32,195 nt of DNA, from contig CAZPDS010000027.1 of the NCBI GenBank assembly GCA_964585485.1, positions 1 through 32,195 of the forward strand. Reading direction: 5' to 3'. Under the pieces are notes generated by a model that was not told the origin of the DNA, ran no database searches, and was given only the letters and a program-made list of their open reading frames with translations. The number at the start of each line of letters is the position of its first letter. The stretch's first letter is position 1. The DNA comes from CALGYY01 sp964585485 (GTDB taxonomy: Bacteria; Bacteroidota; Bacteroidia; Bacteroidales; CAIWKO01). Both the position numbers and the translations under genes were made by a program. Positions 24,123 to 32,100 of the stretch are shown here, one piece after another.

Positions 24123-24965
24123 CTACAGTATCCGGGCATTGAACGTATCGCCCTGGTTCAGGTCGCCGGTTTCAAATCCTCGGCGAAACCACCGGATCCG
24201 CTGTTCAGAGGTGCCGTGGGTGAAGGCGTCGGGTACGACATACCCCTGGTTTTGCATCATGATGCGGTCGTCACCAACCGCACCGGCCGCATTCAGCGCC
24301 TCTTCCAGGTCGCCGGACTCCAAAATGGATTTCATCTTCTGCGCATGATACGCCCAGACACCGGCCAGAAAATCAGCCTGGAGTTCAAGGCGGACCGATA
24401 GTTCGTTGGCGCGTGACTCGCTGGAGGAGGATTGCAGGCTGTGGATCTTATCAAGCGTCCCCAGCAACTTCTGCACATGATGGCCCACTTCGTGGGCTAT
24501 GATATAGGCCTGGGCAAAATCCCCGTTGGCGCCAAGGTTTTCCTGAAGCTGTACCAGGAAGCCAAGGTCAATGTATACCTTGGAATCTCCGCTGCAATAG
24601 AAAGGACCTGTGGCCGATTGCGCATAGCCGCAGGCGGATTCAACCGAATTGGTAAACAGAACCAGCGTAGGCTCCTCGTAGGTCTTGCCCATGGCCGAAA
24701 ACAAATTGTTCCACACATCTTCCGTGTCGGCCAATACAACGCTCACAAAAGCGGCCAGCTGGTTTTCCTCCTCACTGGGCGGAGCGCTTACCTGCTGGGT
24801 CTGCGTGGTGAGCAGGTTGTTGAAAAAATCCCCCGGATTACCCGTGATGAACCACGAGACCAGTCCGATAACAATGGCGCCAATGCCGCCAATACCAAGG
24901 CTTCTGCCACTAATGCCGCGACGGTCCTCAACATTGGAGCTCTGTCGCCTTCCGGTCCACTTCAT
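24123..24965 (-). CDS. YpfJ/KPN_02809 family neutral zinc metallopeptidase
   Basis: 280 aa. The N-terminus has the family's MKWTGRRQSSNVEDRRG opening. It is followed by one membrane segment (about 24-41, GIGGIGAIVIGLVSWFI), so the enzyme is anchored with the catalytic part probably outside the cytoplasm. The zinc site is H158-E-V-G-H162-H163 (AYIIAHEVGHHVQKLLG). Further conserved parts are PFYCSGDSKVYIDL, RLELQADFLAGVW with the likely third ligand Glu, and HGTSEQRIRWFRRGFETGD. All are full length. Cellular role of the family is unknown. No clear promoter box was seen upstream. Confidence 0.93.
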   Translation of the reverse strand: MKWTGRRQSSNVEDRRGISGRSLGIGGIGAIVIGLVSWFITGNPGDFFNNLLTTQTQQVSAPPSEEENQLAAFVSVVLADTEDVWNNLFSAMGKTYEEPTLVLFTNSVESACGYAQSATGPFYCSGDSKVYIDLGFLVQLQENLGANGDFAQAYIIAHEVGHHVQKLLGTLDKIHSLQSSSSESRANELSVRLELQADFLAGVWAYHAQKMKSILESGDLEEALNAAGAVGDDRIMMQNQGYVVPDAFTHGTSEQRIRWFRRGFETGDLNQGDTFNARIL

Positions 24966-25236
24966 ATGCGTTTGTTTGAGGTTAGTGACTGCTAATTTAC
25001 TCAGATACTATCAGCAGACAATCCGTCAGGAAAAATTTAATTTGTGACGAAGATCGCCCGGCGGATCGGCCTTGCTTCCTCTAATCAGCCGCCAGCGGAA
25101 GTTGCGCGCTTTATGTTTGCGCTGAAAACCGCGCCGGATATAGCACTAGCGCATAACCAACGCGGGGTTATGGGTGTGGCCGCCCTGCGAAAGGGCGACC
25201 TGATGACCCGCAACATCATTGTTGTTCGAGAATTTA
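24966..25236. other. Intergenic stretch without a gene
   Basis: About 270 nt between the YpfJ gene and the tRNA-Pro promoter. It contains a small hairpin near 25180-25196 (CGCCCT/AGGGCG around GCGAA) without a U tract. Short reading frames across it have no recognisable family or ribosome site. Confidence 0.5.
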
Positions 25237-25266
25237 TTGTTATATCAATTATTTTTACTAGCTTTG
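25237..25266 (+). promoter_or_regulatory. Promoter of the tRNA-Pro region, full consensus
   Basis: TTG (25237-25239), 19 nt, TAGCTTTG (25259-25266): a perfect TTG-N19-TAnnTTTG site. Transcription would begin near 25272, shortly before the degenerate tRNA-like sequence, and would read on through tRNA-Pro(UGG). No comparable site lies directly before the functional tRNA. Confidence 0.8.
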
Positions 25267-25287
25267 CACCCGCATTTACAATGCATT

Positions 25288-25366
25288 CGGGGTATAGCGC
25301 TTCCGATTAGCGCATCCCGGCCCTGGGTCGGGAGGGTAGGCGGTTCACGCGGAGCAGGTAGCCCGA
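25288..25366 (+). pseudogene. Degenerate tRNA-Pro-like sequence
   Basis: The first 27 nt match the start of the functional tRNA-Pro at 25412 with two changes and one missing base, and the end (TAGCCCGA) can still pair with the start except at one place. The D stem GCGC/GCGC is kept. The anticodon arm is replaced by a 7-bp stem (25315-25321 with 25327-25333) and a 5-nt loop, so no standard 7-nt anticodon loop exists. No 5-bp T stem can be formed around GGTTCACGC. It is therefore not a working tRNA by ordinary rules. It could be a decayed copy or a tRNA-like RNA, since a perfect promoter stands just before it. Confidence 0.65.
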
Positions 25367-25411
25367 TTTGTTCATTGCAGTATTTTACGCATTATTTTTT
25401 GCATTATTATT

Positions 25412-25486
25412 CGGGGTATAGCGCAGTCCGGTTAGCGCACCTGGTTTGGGACCAGGGGGTCGCAGGTTCGAATCCTGCTACCCCGA
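25412..25486 (+). tRNA. tRNA-Pro (anticodon TGG)
   Basis: 75-nt cloverleaf. Acceptor stem CGGGGTA with TACCCCG. D stem GCGC/GCGC. Anticodon stem CCTGG/CCAGG with loop TTTGGGA, anticodon TGG. T arm GCAGG-TTCGAAT-CCTGC. Discriminator A followed by CTT, so CCA is not encoded. It lies 45 nt after the tRNA-like sequence and probably shares its promoter. Confidence 0.97.
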
Positions 25487-25547
25487 CTTCTTCGCTAAGA
25501 AAGTGCTGCTTTCTTTCCGTTACTCTTAAGCACATAACAAACAATAC

Positions 25548-27353
25548 ATGACATTTGAAGAATTAGGAATTGCCCCCACTATTTTACGGGCAGTTCAGGA
25601 ACTTGGTTTTGACCAACCCATGCCCGTACAGGAACAGGTTATCCCCTTAATGCTGGGTGGAACCCGCGATATCATTGCACTGGCGCAAACAGGTACCGGT
25701 AAAACAGCGGCTTTCGGCTTGCCGCTTATCCAGGAAGCCGATGCCGCATCGGCAATACCCAAAGCCATCGTACTTTGCCCCACCCGCGAACTTTGCGTTC
25801 AGATCACCCGTGACTTGAACGACTATGCCCGCTTTTCCCCGGGAATCCAAATTCTCGCGGTGTATGGCGGGGCCAGCATCGTTACACAAATGGCGGCTTT
25901 GCGCAAAGGCGTGCAGATCGTGGTGGCGACACCCGGCCGCGCCATTGACCTGATCGAGCGCAAAGCCCTTAAACTTTCTGATGTAAAGAGAGTGGTGCTC
26001 GACGAGGCCGACGAAATGCTGAATATGGGCTTTCAGGAAAGTATCGATGAGATTCTGGCCCGTGTGCCGGATGGCCGTAATACCTTGCTGTTCTCGGCAA
26101 CGATGCCCGATGGCATTGTGAAGATCACCCGAAAATACATGAACAACCCCCTGGAAGTTACCGTGGGGGAACGCAACGCCGGCGCCGAAAATGTGCGTCA
26201 TATCTGCTATACGGTTCACGCGAAGGATAAATATTTTGTGCTGAAACGCATTGCCGATTACAACCCCGGTATCTATGGTATCGTGTTCTGCCGCACCCGC
26301 CGCGAAACACAGGAAATTGCCGATAAACTGATTGAGGACGGCTACAACGCCGATGCCTTGCACGGGGATCTCTCTCAGGCGCAGCGCGACAGCGTGATGC
26401 AGAAGATGCGGGCCCGCAACCTGCGCATGCTCGTGGCCACGGATGTGGCCGCCCGCGGCCTTGATGTCGACGACCTTACGCACGTCATCAATTACGGCCT
26501 GCCCGATGATTTCGAAGTGTATACCCACCGCAGTGGCCGCACCGGCCGCGCCGGTAAAATGGGAACCTCCGTGGTGATCGTTAACCTCAAGGAAAAAGGC
26601 GCCCTTAAGCGCATCGAAAAATCCATCAAAAAAACCTTCCAGCACGCCACTGTACCTACCGGCAACGAAATTTGTGAGAAGCAACTTTTTCATCTCATCG
26701 ATCGCATGGAAAAAGTGGAAACTGATCAAAGTGGTATCGATGAATATTTACCGGTCATCTTTAAACGCCTGGAGTGGCTCGAAAAAGAGGAAATTATTCG
26801 TCGTTTTCTTTCCCTGGAATTTAACCGTTTTCTCGATTACTACCGGGATGCTATAGATATAAAAGCGCCCGATGATTCACGTAAAGGTCAGCGCGATAGT
26901 ATCGATCGTCCCGCCAAGGGTGAGTTTATCCGTATGTTTATTAATGTCGGACGCATGGACGGCCTTAAACCCGGTGATCTTATCAATATCATCAATACCT
27001 GCACCCCCGGCATGAAAGTAGGCATCGGCCGCATCGAACTGCAAAAAACACATACCTTCTTCGAAATGGAGGCCCGTTACCTTAAACAGGTTATGTCGCT
27101 GATGAAACGCGCTCACTTTCGCGACCGTAAGATCCAGGTGGGCCTGGCCGAGGATAAGGAAAGCGGCCATTCGTACAGAGAAAATTCCTACAGCGGAAGC
27201 AAACGCAGCGAGCGCAGGGATGCTGATGCTCCCCGCTTCGAAAAGAAAGTATTTAAAAATCCCAGCTCTACACCAACAGATTCCGGTAAACCCTGGTCGG
27301 AATTCCTGGATCACGATGATCATCCCAAAAAGAAAAAGAAGAAGAAAAAATAA
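25548..27353 (+). CDS. DEAD-box RNA helicase with DbpA-type RNA-binding domain
   Basis: 601 aa, in the DeaD/CsdA-like group that unwinds structured RNA, for example in ribosome assembly or in the cold. Motifs in order: Q motif (FEELGIAPTILRAVQELGFDQPMPVQ), Walker A AQTGTGKT (46-53), PTREL, DEAD (152-155), SAT (183-185), ARGLDVDDL and HRSGRTGR. Residues about 463-545 match the DbpA RNA-binding domain (FIRMFINVGRMDGLKPGDLINIINTCTPGMKVGIGRIELQKTHTFFEME). The tail is basic and ends in eight lysines coded by an aaa/aag run. Start at 25548 follows the tRNA by 61 nt. It is likely transcribed from that region or a weak site of its own. Confidence 0.95.
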   Translation: MTFEELGIAPTILRAVQELGFDQPMPVQEQVIPLMLGGTRDIIALAQTGTGKTAAFGLPLIQEADAASAIPKAIVLCPTRELCVQITRDLNDYARFSPGIQILAVYGGASIVTQMAALRKGVQIVVATPGRAIDLIERKALKLSDVKRVVLDEADEMLNMGFQESIDEILARVPDGRNTLLFSATMPDGIVKITRKYMNNPLEVTVGERNAGAENVRHICYTVHAKDKYFVLKRIADYNPGIYGIVFCRTRRETQEIADKLIEDGYNADALHGDLSQAQRDSVMQKMRARNLRMLVATDVAARGLDVDDLTHVINYGLPDDFEVYTHRSGRTGRAGKMGTSVVIVNLKEKGALKRIEKSIKKTFQHATVPTGNEICEKQLFHLIDRMEKVETDQSGIDEYLPVIFKRLEWLEKEEIIRRFLSLEFNRFLDYYRDAIDIKAPDDSRKGQRDSIDRPAKGEFIRMFINVGRMDGLKPGDLINIINTCTPGMKVGIGRIELQKTHTFFEMEARYLKQVMSLMKRAHFRDRKIQVGLAEDKESGHSYRENSYSGSKRSERRDADAPRFEKKVFKNPSSTPTDSGKPWSEFLDHDDHPKKKKKKKK

Positions 27354-27364
27354 TCCGGGAGCAA

Positions 27365-27462
27365 AGTGCTTAGTGCCTGGTGCTTAGTGCCTAGTGCCTA
27401 GTGCCTAGTGCTTAGTGCTTAGTGCTTAGTGCCTAGTGCTTAGTGCCTAGTGCTTAGTGCCT
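27365..27462. repeat. Heptamer array AGTGCYT, 14 copies
   Basis: Fourteen consecutive 7-nt units, each AGTGCTT or AGTGCCT (the third begins with G), 98 nt with no insertions. The C/T place varies along the array. It follows the helicase stop by 11 nt and is not a hairpin. Confidence 0.95.
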
Positions 27463-27478
27463 TGACAAGACAGTCACT

Positions 27479-27547
27479 CGGAGTGTCATCCTGAACTTGT
27501 TTCAGGATCTCTGGTTGGCAGGACCCACGTTCGGAGCGTCATCCTGA
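27479..27547. repeat. REP-like hairpin with a second partial copy
   Basis: CGGAGTGTCATCCTGA (27479-27494) recurs as CGGAGCGTCATCCTGA (27532-27547). The first copy continues into a perfect 8-bp inverted repeat, ATCCTGAA (27488-27495) with TTCAGGAT (27501-27508) around CTTGT. The 'GTCATCCTGAACTTGTTTCAGGATCT' type of element is scattered in intergenic regions of many draft genomes. I treat it as a dispersed palindromic repeat. It may also act as a terminator for the helicase. Confidence 0.65.
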
Positions 27548-27584
27548 TAGAATTTGTTAAATTATCCTTGCCGAAGGGCGGCCT

Positions 27585-27897
27585 TCTTGAATCTTGAAAT
27601 CTTGAAATCTTGAATCTTTTTTCTTGATTCTTGATTCTTGATTCTTAATTCTTGAGTCTTAATTCTTGAGTCTTGATTCTTGAGTCTTGATTCTTGAGTC
27701 TTGATTCTTGAGTCTTNNNNNNNNNNNNNNNNNNNNNNNNNNNNNNNNNNNNNNNNNNNNNNNNNNNNNNNNNNNNNNNNNNNNNNNNNNNNNNNNNNNN
27801 NNNNNNNNNNNNNNNNATTCTTGAGTCTTGATTCTTGAGTCTTGATTCTTGAGTCTTGATTCTTGAGTCTTTTTTCTTTTTTCTTTTTTCTTTTCTT
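27585..27897. repeat. TCTTNNN heptamer array split by a gap
   Basis: After three 8-nt units the array settles into 7-nt units of the form TCTTGAT, TCTTGAG and TCTTAAT. Beyond the gap it ends with TCTTTTT units. TCTTGAT and TCTTGAG mostly alternate, giving a 14-nt higher-order period. The strand is strongly T-rich with almost no C or A apart from the unit. Because 7 is not a multiple of 3 and the unit has no stop on one strand, a long open frame appears on the minus strand. I regard that as a by-product. The array probably stopped the assembler. Confidence 0.9.
27717..27816. other. 100-N scaffold gap
   Basis: Exactly 100 undetermined bases inside the TCTTNNN array, the usual placeholder for a join of unknown length. 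The true array may be shorter or longer. Confidence 1.
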
Positions 27898-27932
27898 CGT
27901 ATCTTGTGCTCCTAAATACATCAATTTGTTTT

Positions 27933-28748
27933 ATGATTATTGACGGACACGCGCATGCAGTCGGTGATTATTTCTCCCCGGAACGTTTGATTTCCAAACT
28001 TGACAATCTTGGAATTGATAAAGTGGTCATGGCCCCCATGGGCGTTTCACAGGATGTTCGATGTTCCTGGCCTTCGCCATCGGCCATGTTTCCGGGGTGT
28101 AGCTGGAGGAGCCTGATTCTTCGGTGCGCATATAGGTGCCGTAGTATCACGGATGCTTTTTACGATGTGCCGAACGAAAGTCTCTATCATCTGAAGCAGC
28201 AATGCCCCGACCGTATCCTCCAGTTTTATTGGGCAAATCCTAAGGATCCGAATATCCTTCAGGAAATCAATGATCATTACTCGGAATGGCGTTTTGCCGG
28301 GGTGAAGCTTCACCAGGTCGTGTCGGATTTTGATACTGATGCCGAAAGTATGCACGCCCTGGCAGAGTTCTGTGCCGATCATCAAATGCCCTTGTTTATT
28401 CATATGAACAAGCAAGATCACATTGATGAGTTCGTCCGCTTGTTGCATCAGCATCCCCAAACCAATTTTATCGTAGGCCATTTAATTGGTTATGAAACAC
28501 TGGAGGAGCAAGCCTTTCAGCTTGATAATTACTGGTTCGATATTTCGCCCTGTGCCCTCCTGCCCAAAAGCCGGGTACTGAAAGCCCTGGGCCGGTATGG
28601 AAGCAGCCGGCTCATCTTTGGCTCCGATCATCCCTTTGGCTGCAAAGCGGCCGCGAAAAATTTGCAGCGTATTCACGAACTGCCCATCCCCGAAGCTGGA
28701 AAGGACCGGATCCTGGGCGGGAACCTCCAGACCTTGCTGGGTCTGTGA
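27933..28748 (+). CDS. Amidohydrolase family protein (TIM-barrel metal-dependent hydrolase)
   Basis: 271 aa from the ATG at 27933 (MIIDGHAHAVGDYF). D4-G-H6-A-H8 is the metal-binding HxH start of the amidohydrolase-2 barrel. Further marks are VKLHQVVSDFD, MPLFIHMNKQDH, NFIVGHLIGYE and RLIFGSDHPFG, the last with the metal Asp. Family members hydrolyse or decarboxylate small ring compounds or amides; the substrate is not evident. Residues 43-71 (28059-28145) are rich in Cys, Arg, Ser and Trp and read unlike the rest, so a pair of nearby base errors or a local insertion is possible. The start follows the repeat array by about 35 nt. Only a partial promoter match (TATCTTGT) is present. Confidence 0.8.
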   Translation: MIIDGHAHAVGDYFSPERLISKLDNLGIDKVVMAPMGVSQDVRCSWPSPSAMFPGCSWRSLILRCAYRCRSITDAFYDVPNESLYHLKQQCPDRILQFYWANPKDPNILQEINDHYSEWRFAGVKLHQVVSDFDTDAESMHALAEFCADHQMPLFIHMNKQDHIDEFVRLLHQHPQTNFIVGHLIGYETLEEQAFQLDNYWFDISPCALLPKSRVLKALGRYGSSRLIFGSDHPFGCKAAAKNLQRIHELPIPEAGKDRILGGNLQTLLGL

Positions 28749-28750
28749 TC

Positions 28751-28788
28751 AAAAAAAAAGAAGAAACCGAGGGCTTCTTCTTTTTTTT
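28751..28788. terminator. Bidirectional terminator
   Basis: A run of A and GAAGAA (from 28751), a short loop ACCGAGGGC, then TTCTTC and a run of T (to 28788). The symmetric A/T flanks make it work for both convergent neighbours, the amidohydrolase and the PG0541-like gene. Confidence 0.8.
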
Positions 28789-28805
28789 ATTGTGATACCG
28801 GATGC

Positions 28806-29099
28806 TTATACGGTCTTTTCGATGGTCCAGACAAAGGCCCGGATGCCGACCTCTTTGTTGATTTCATCAATTTTTCGTACTTTTTCCAAAACGGTATCGA
28901 CCAGCTCGTCATTGACGACGGCCAGGATGGCGGAGTTCATTTCCGGCCAGGTGTGCGTGCCCATGCGGGGTTCTCCGTCAATACTGCCGCTTCCGAAAAC
29001 CTGCGGCCACTGCGTGTACCCGCGAATGCCCAGCTTACTCAGCATATAGTCCACCTTTTCGGTCAGGGCCTGGTTGTATGTGATCATAATTGCTTTCAT
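28806..29099 (-). CDS. PG0541-like (P-II-like) RND-transporter-associated protein
   Basis: 97 aa. It looks like a small P-II/GlnB-type ferredoxin-like fold: a first strand KAIMITYN, helix ALTEKVDYMLSKLGI, then GYTQWPQVFGSGSIDGEPRMGTHTWPEMNSAILAVVNDELVDTVLEKVRKID and a final strand IRAFVWTIEKTV. I recognise it as the protein commonly found beside RND pump genes in Bacteroidota ('PG0541 family transporter-associated'). It lies 10 nt downstream of the RND gene on the same strand. A sensing or regulatory part for the pump is inferred from context. The ligand is unknown. Confidence 0.8.
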   Translation of the reverse strand: MKAIMITYNQALTEKVDYMLSKLGIRGYTQWPQVFGSGSIDGEPRMGTHTWPEMNSAILAVVNDELVDTVLEKVRKIDEINKEVGIRAFVWTIEKTV

Positions 29100-29109
29100 C
29101 GTTTTCGAT

Positions 29110-32100
29110 TTAGTCTTCCATAAATTGCATTAATTCCGCTTTGTCCCGACGATGTCGAATGTCGGAGCGCCGTACAAAGATCCGGTACACCACCGGAACA
29201 ATCACCATGGTAACCACCGTGGAGAAGAGCAAACCTCCGATAACGGCAATCCCCATCGGACGCCAGATCTCGGAGCCATCGCCGGTGCTGAGCGCCAGCG
29301 GAAGCATCCCCAAAATAGTGGTGGCGGTTGTCATTAATACCGGACGTAAGCGGGACCGGCCGGCCATCACGATGGATTCGTCCAGGCTGTTGCCACGGTC
29401 ACGCATGAGGTTGGTGAAGTCGATCAGCACGATGGCGTTCTTGACCACGATACCAATCAACAGGATAGCTCCCAGGGCCGCGATGATACTAAGCGTAGTA
29501 TTGGTCAGCAACAGAGCCAGAATTACCCCCGAGAAGGCAAAGGGAATGGAGGCCATGATGATCAGCGGCATCTTGAACGACTCAAACTGCGCGGCCATCA
29601 CGATGTACACCAACAGTAAACTGAGCATCATCAGCAAGGCAAGGTCCGTGAAGGATTCCTGCATGTCTTCATAGGCTCCACCCACCTCGGCCATGATGCC
29701 GGCAGGCTTTACCGTATTGTCGACTTCCGCCTGAATCTTTCCGGCCAGTTCACCCAGCGATACGCCATAGGGCGTGGCCGAAACCGTAACTAAGCGCTCG
29801 CGGCGTTTGCGCTCAATGTTGGGCGGCGACCAGAATTCCTCCACCTTCGCGATGTCGCCCATGCGGATAATGCCCGTGGTGGTGGGGATGGCGATGTTTT
29901 CAATGTCGGTAATGGAGTTGCGGTAGTCTTCCGTAAAGCGAACCACCACATCATACTCATTGCCCGATTCGCGGTAGAGCGTGGAGGTCATACCCAGGAA
30001 GCGATTACGCAACATCGTACTTACGGTGGCGGTATTTAAACCGTTTTGCGACATTTTCTCCTGATCGAAGGTTACCCGCAACTCGGGTTTTGAGGATTCA
30101 CGGCTGATCGTAACATCGCGTGCCCCTTCTAGTTTACTGATCTTTTCGGATAATTCGTTGGCCAAACCCGTGGTTTTGTCAAAATCATATCCGAAAATTT
30201 CGACATCTACGGTATTGGAACCGCCCATGGCCGGACCACCGCCGCCGGAGGTTACCTTGTATTTTACGATTTCCGGTAAGGAGGAAAGGTACTTACGCAG
30301 TTCATCGCAAATGTCGTCGGTGCTGCGGTCGCGCTCCGATGCTTTCGTAAGGCGCATGGTGATGTTGATGATGTTGGACCCGGAACGCTGGAACAGCGCG
30401 GCAAAACTGGCCGCATCATTGCTTCCGGAGGAGGTGGACAGCAGCAGTTTTTCCGGAATGTTCGTATTGATGAATTCCTCAATTTTCCGGGTGATCTTTA
30501 CTGTTTCTTCAACCCGGACGCCAGGTTGTAACTCAATTTCGGCCGACATCCGACCTTCATCGGTGGCCGGTATAAATTCTGATTTTAGTTGGGTGGCCAG
30601 TAGCATAGAGACCGCGAAAATGCCAATGGCGGAAAACACGATGATCCGCTTGTGGCGCAGTGACCACTGCAATGTTCTGACGTAAAAATTATCGAGTTTG
30701 TTTAACCAGGGCACGACCAGCTTTTCATGGCTGTACCATTTCTGTTTTTTGCTGAGGGGCTTCATCGAAAGCAGTTTGGAGCTCAGCATGGGGGTGATGG
30801 TAATAGCCGCAACGGCGGACGTGACGATGGTTATGGTAACAATCCAGCCCAATTGTTTAAATAATATCCCGGTCATACCCGATACCATGGTCAGCGGGAA
30901 GAACACGGCCACAATGGTCAGCGTGGTGGCTATTACCGCCAGCCAAACCTCATTGGTCGCGTAGATCGCCGCTTCCCTCGGCGTGCTGCCCCTTTCAATA
31001 TGCCGCGTAATGTTCTCAAGTACCACAATGGCATCGTCAACCACCATCCCGATCGCGATGGAAAGGGCCGAGAGGGAGATGATGTTGATGGTGCTGCCAG
31101 ATATACCAAGGTAAATAAAGGCTACGATCAGAGATATGGGGATCGTTAGAATAATAATGAAGGTTGCCCGCCAGCGTCCCAGGAAAAAGATTACCACCAG
31201 AATCACAAAGAGAAAGGCAAACAGCAAGGTCTCCGAGAGGTTGCTGATGGAGTCGTTGATAAAGGTGCTGGTGTCGAAAATCGTTTCGATTTTTACGTCC
31301 GCCGGCAGATCTTTTTGCAACTCGGCAATTTTTTCTTCGATGTCTTTAGCAATGGCCACCGTATTGGCACCCGATTGTTTCATGATCATCAGACGGATGC
31401 CCTTACGGCCGTCGATGGTCTCGTCCAGACTCATCTCTTTGATACTGTCGTTCACGCTGGCGACATCGCGAAGGTACACGGTTTTGCCCTGGAAATTTCC
31501 CAACACAATGTTGCGGATCTGGTCGCTGCTGCTGAATTCGCCTTCCACACGCAGCGGATAGCTCATTTCACCCATGTCTACTTTACCCGCCGGGGTATTG
31601 AGGTTCTCCATGCGAATGGCGGTGCCAATTTGTTCGATCGTCAGGTTGTAAGCCTCCATCCGTCGCGGGTCAACGTTTACAGTAACCTCACGAATGGGGG
31701 CACCGATCATGCTGATGGAACCTACACCATCGATACGATTCAGCGGATTGACCAGCTTTTCCTGCAATTCTTCCTCGATGCCTTCGTAACTTTCATCCGC
31801 CGTGATGGCGAACATCAGGATGGGCATCATGTTGCTGCTGAACTTGAAAATGACAGGTTTGTCGGAACCATCCGGCAAGTACGGCTCAACCATACCAAGC
31901 GCATCGCGCACATTGTTGGCCGCGGCATCCAGATCAACCCCGTATTCAAATTCAAGGGTGACGATGGAGGCGTTGTCACGCGAAGTGGAGTACACTTCTT
32001 TCAGATCGCTTACCGTATTTAGCGTGCTTTCTACACGCTCCGAAATATTGGTCTCTATATCCGCCGCATTAGCTCCTGTGTAGTTCGTATACACCATAAT

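Noticed and set aside
25044..25310. An 88-codon open frame in the spacer before tRNA-Pro
   Set aside because: It runs through the consensus promoter and into the tRNA-like sequence, and the translation resembles nothing known.
25647..26729. A 360-codon open frame antisense to the DEAD-box helicase
   Set aside because: The helicase motifs are complete on the plus strand. The antisense frame has no recognisable domain and is a codon-bias shadow.
27562..27924. A minus-strand open frame of about 120 residues with repeated QDSRIKTQESRLKN-like units
   Set aside because: It arises from a 7-bp repeat without stops on that strand and spans the 100-N gap. No start context or family supports it.
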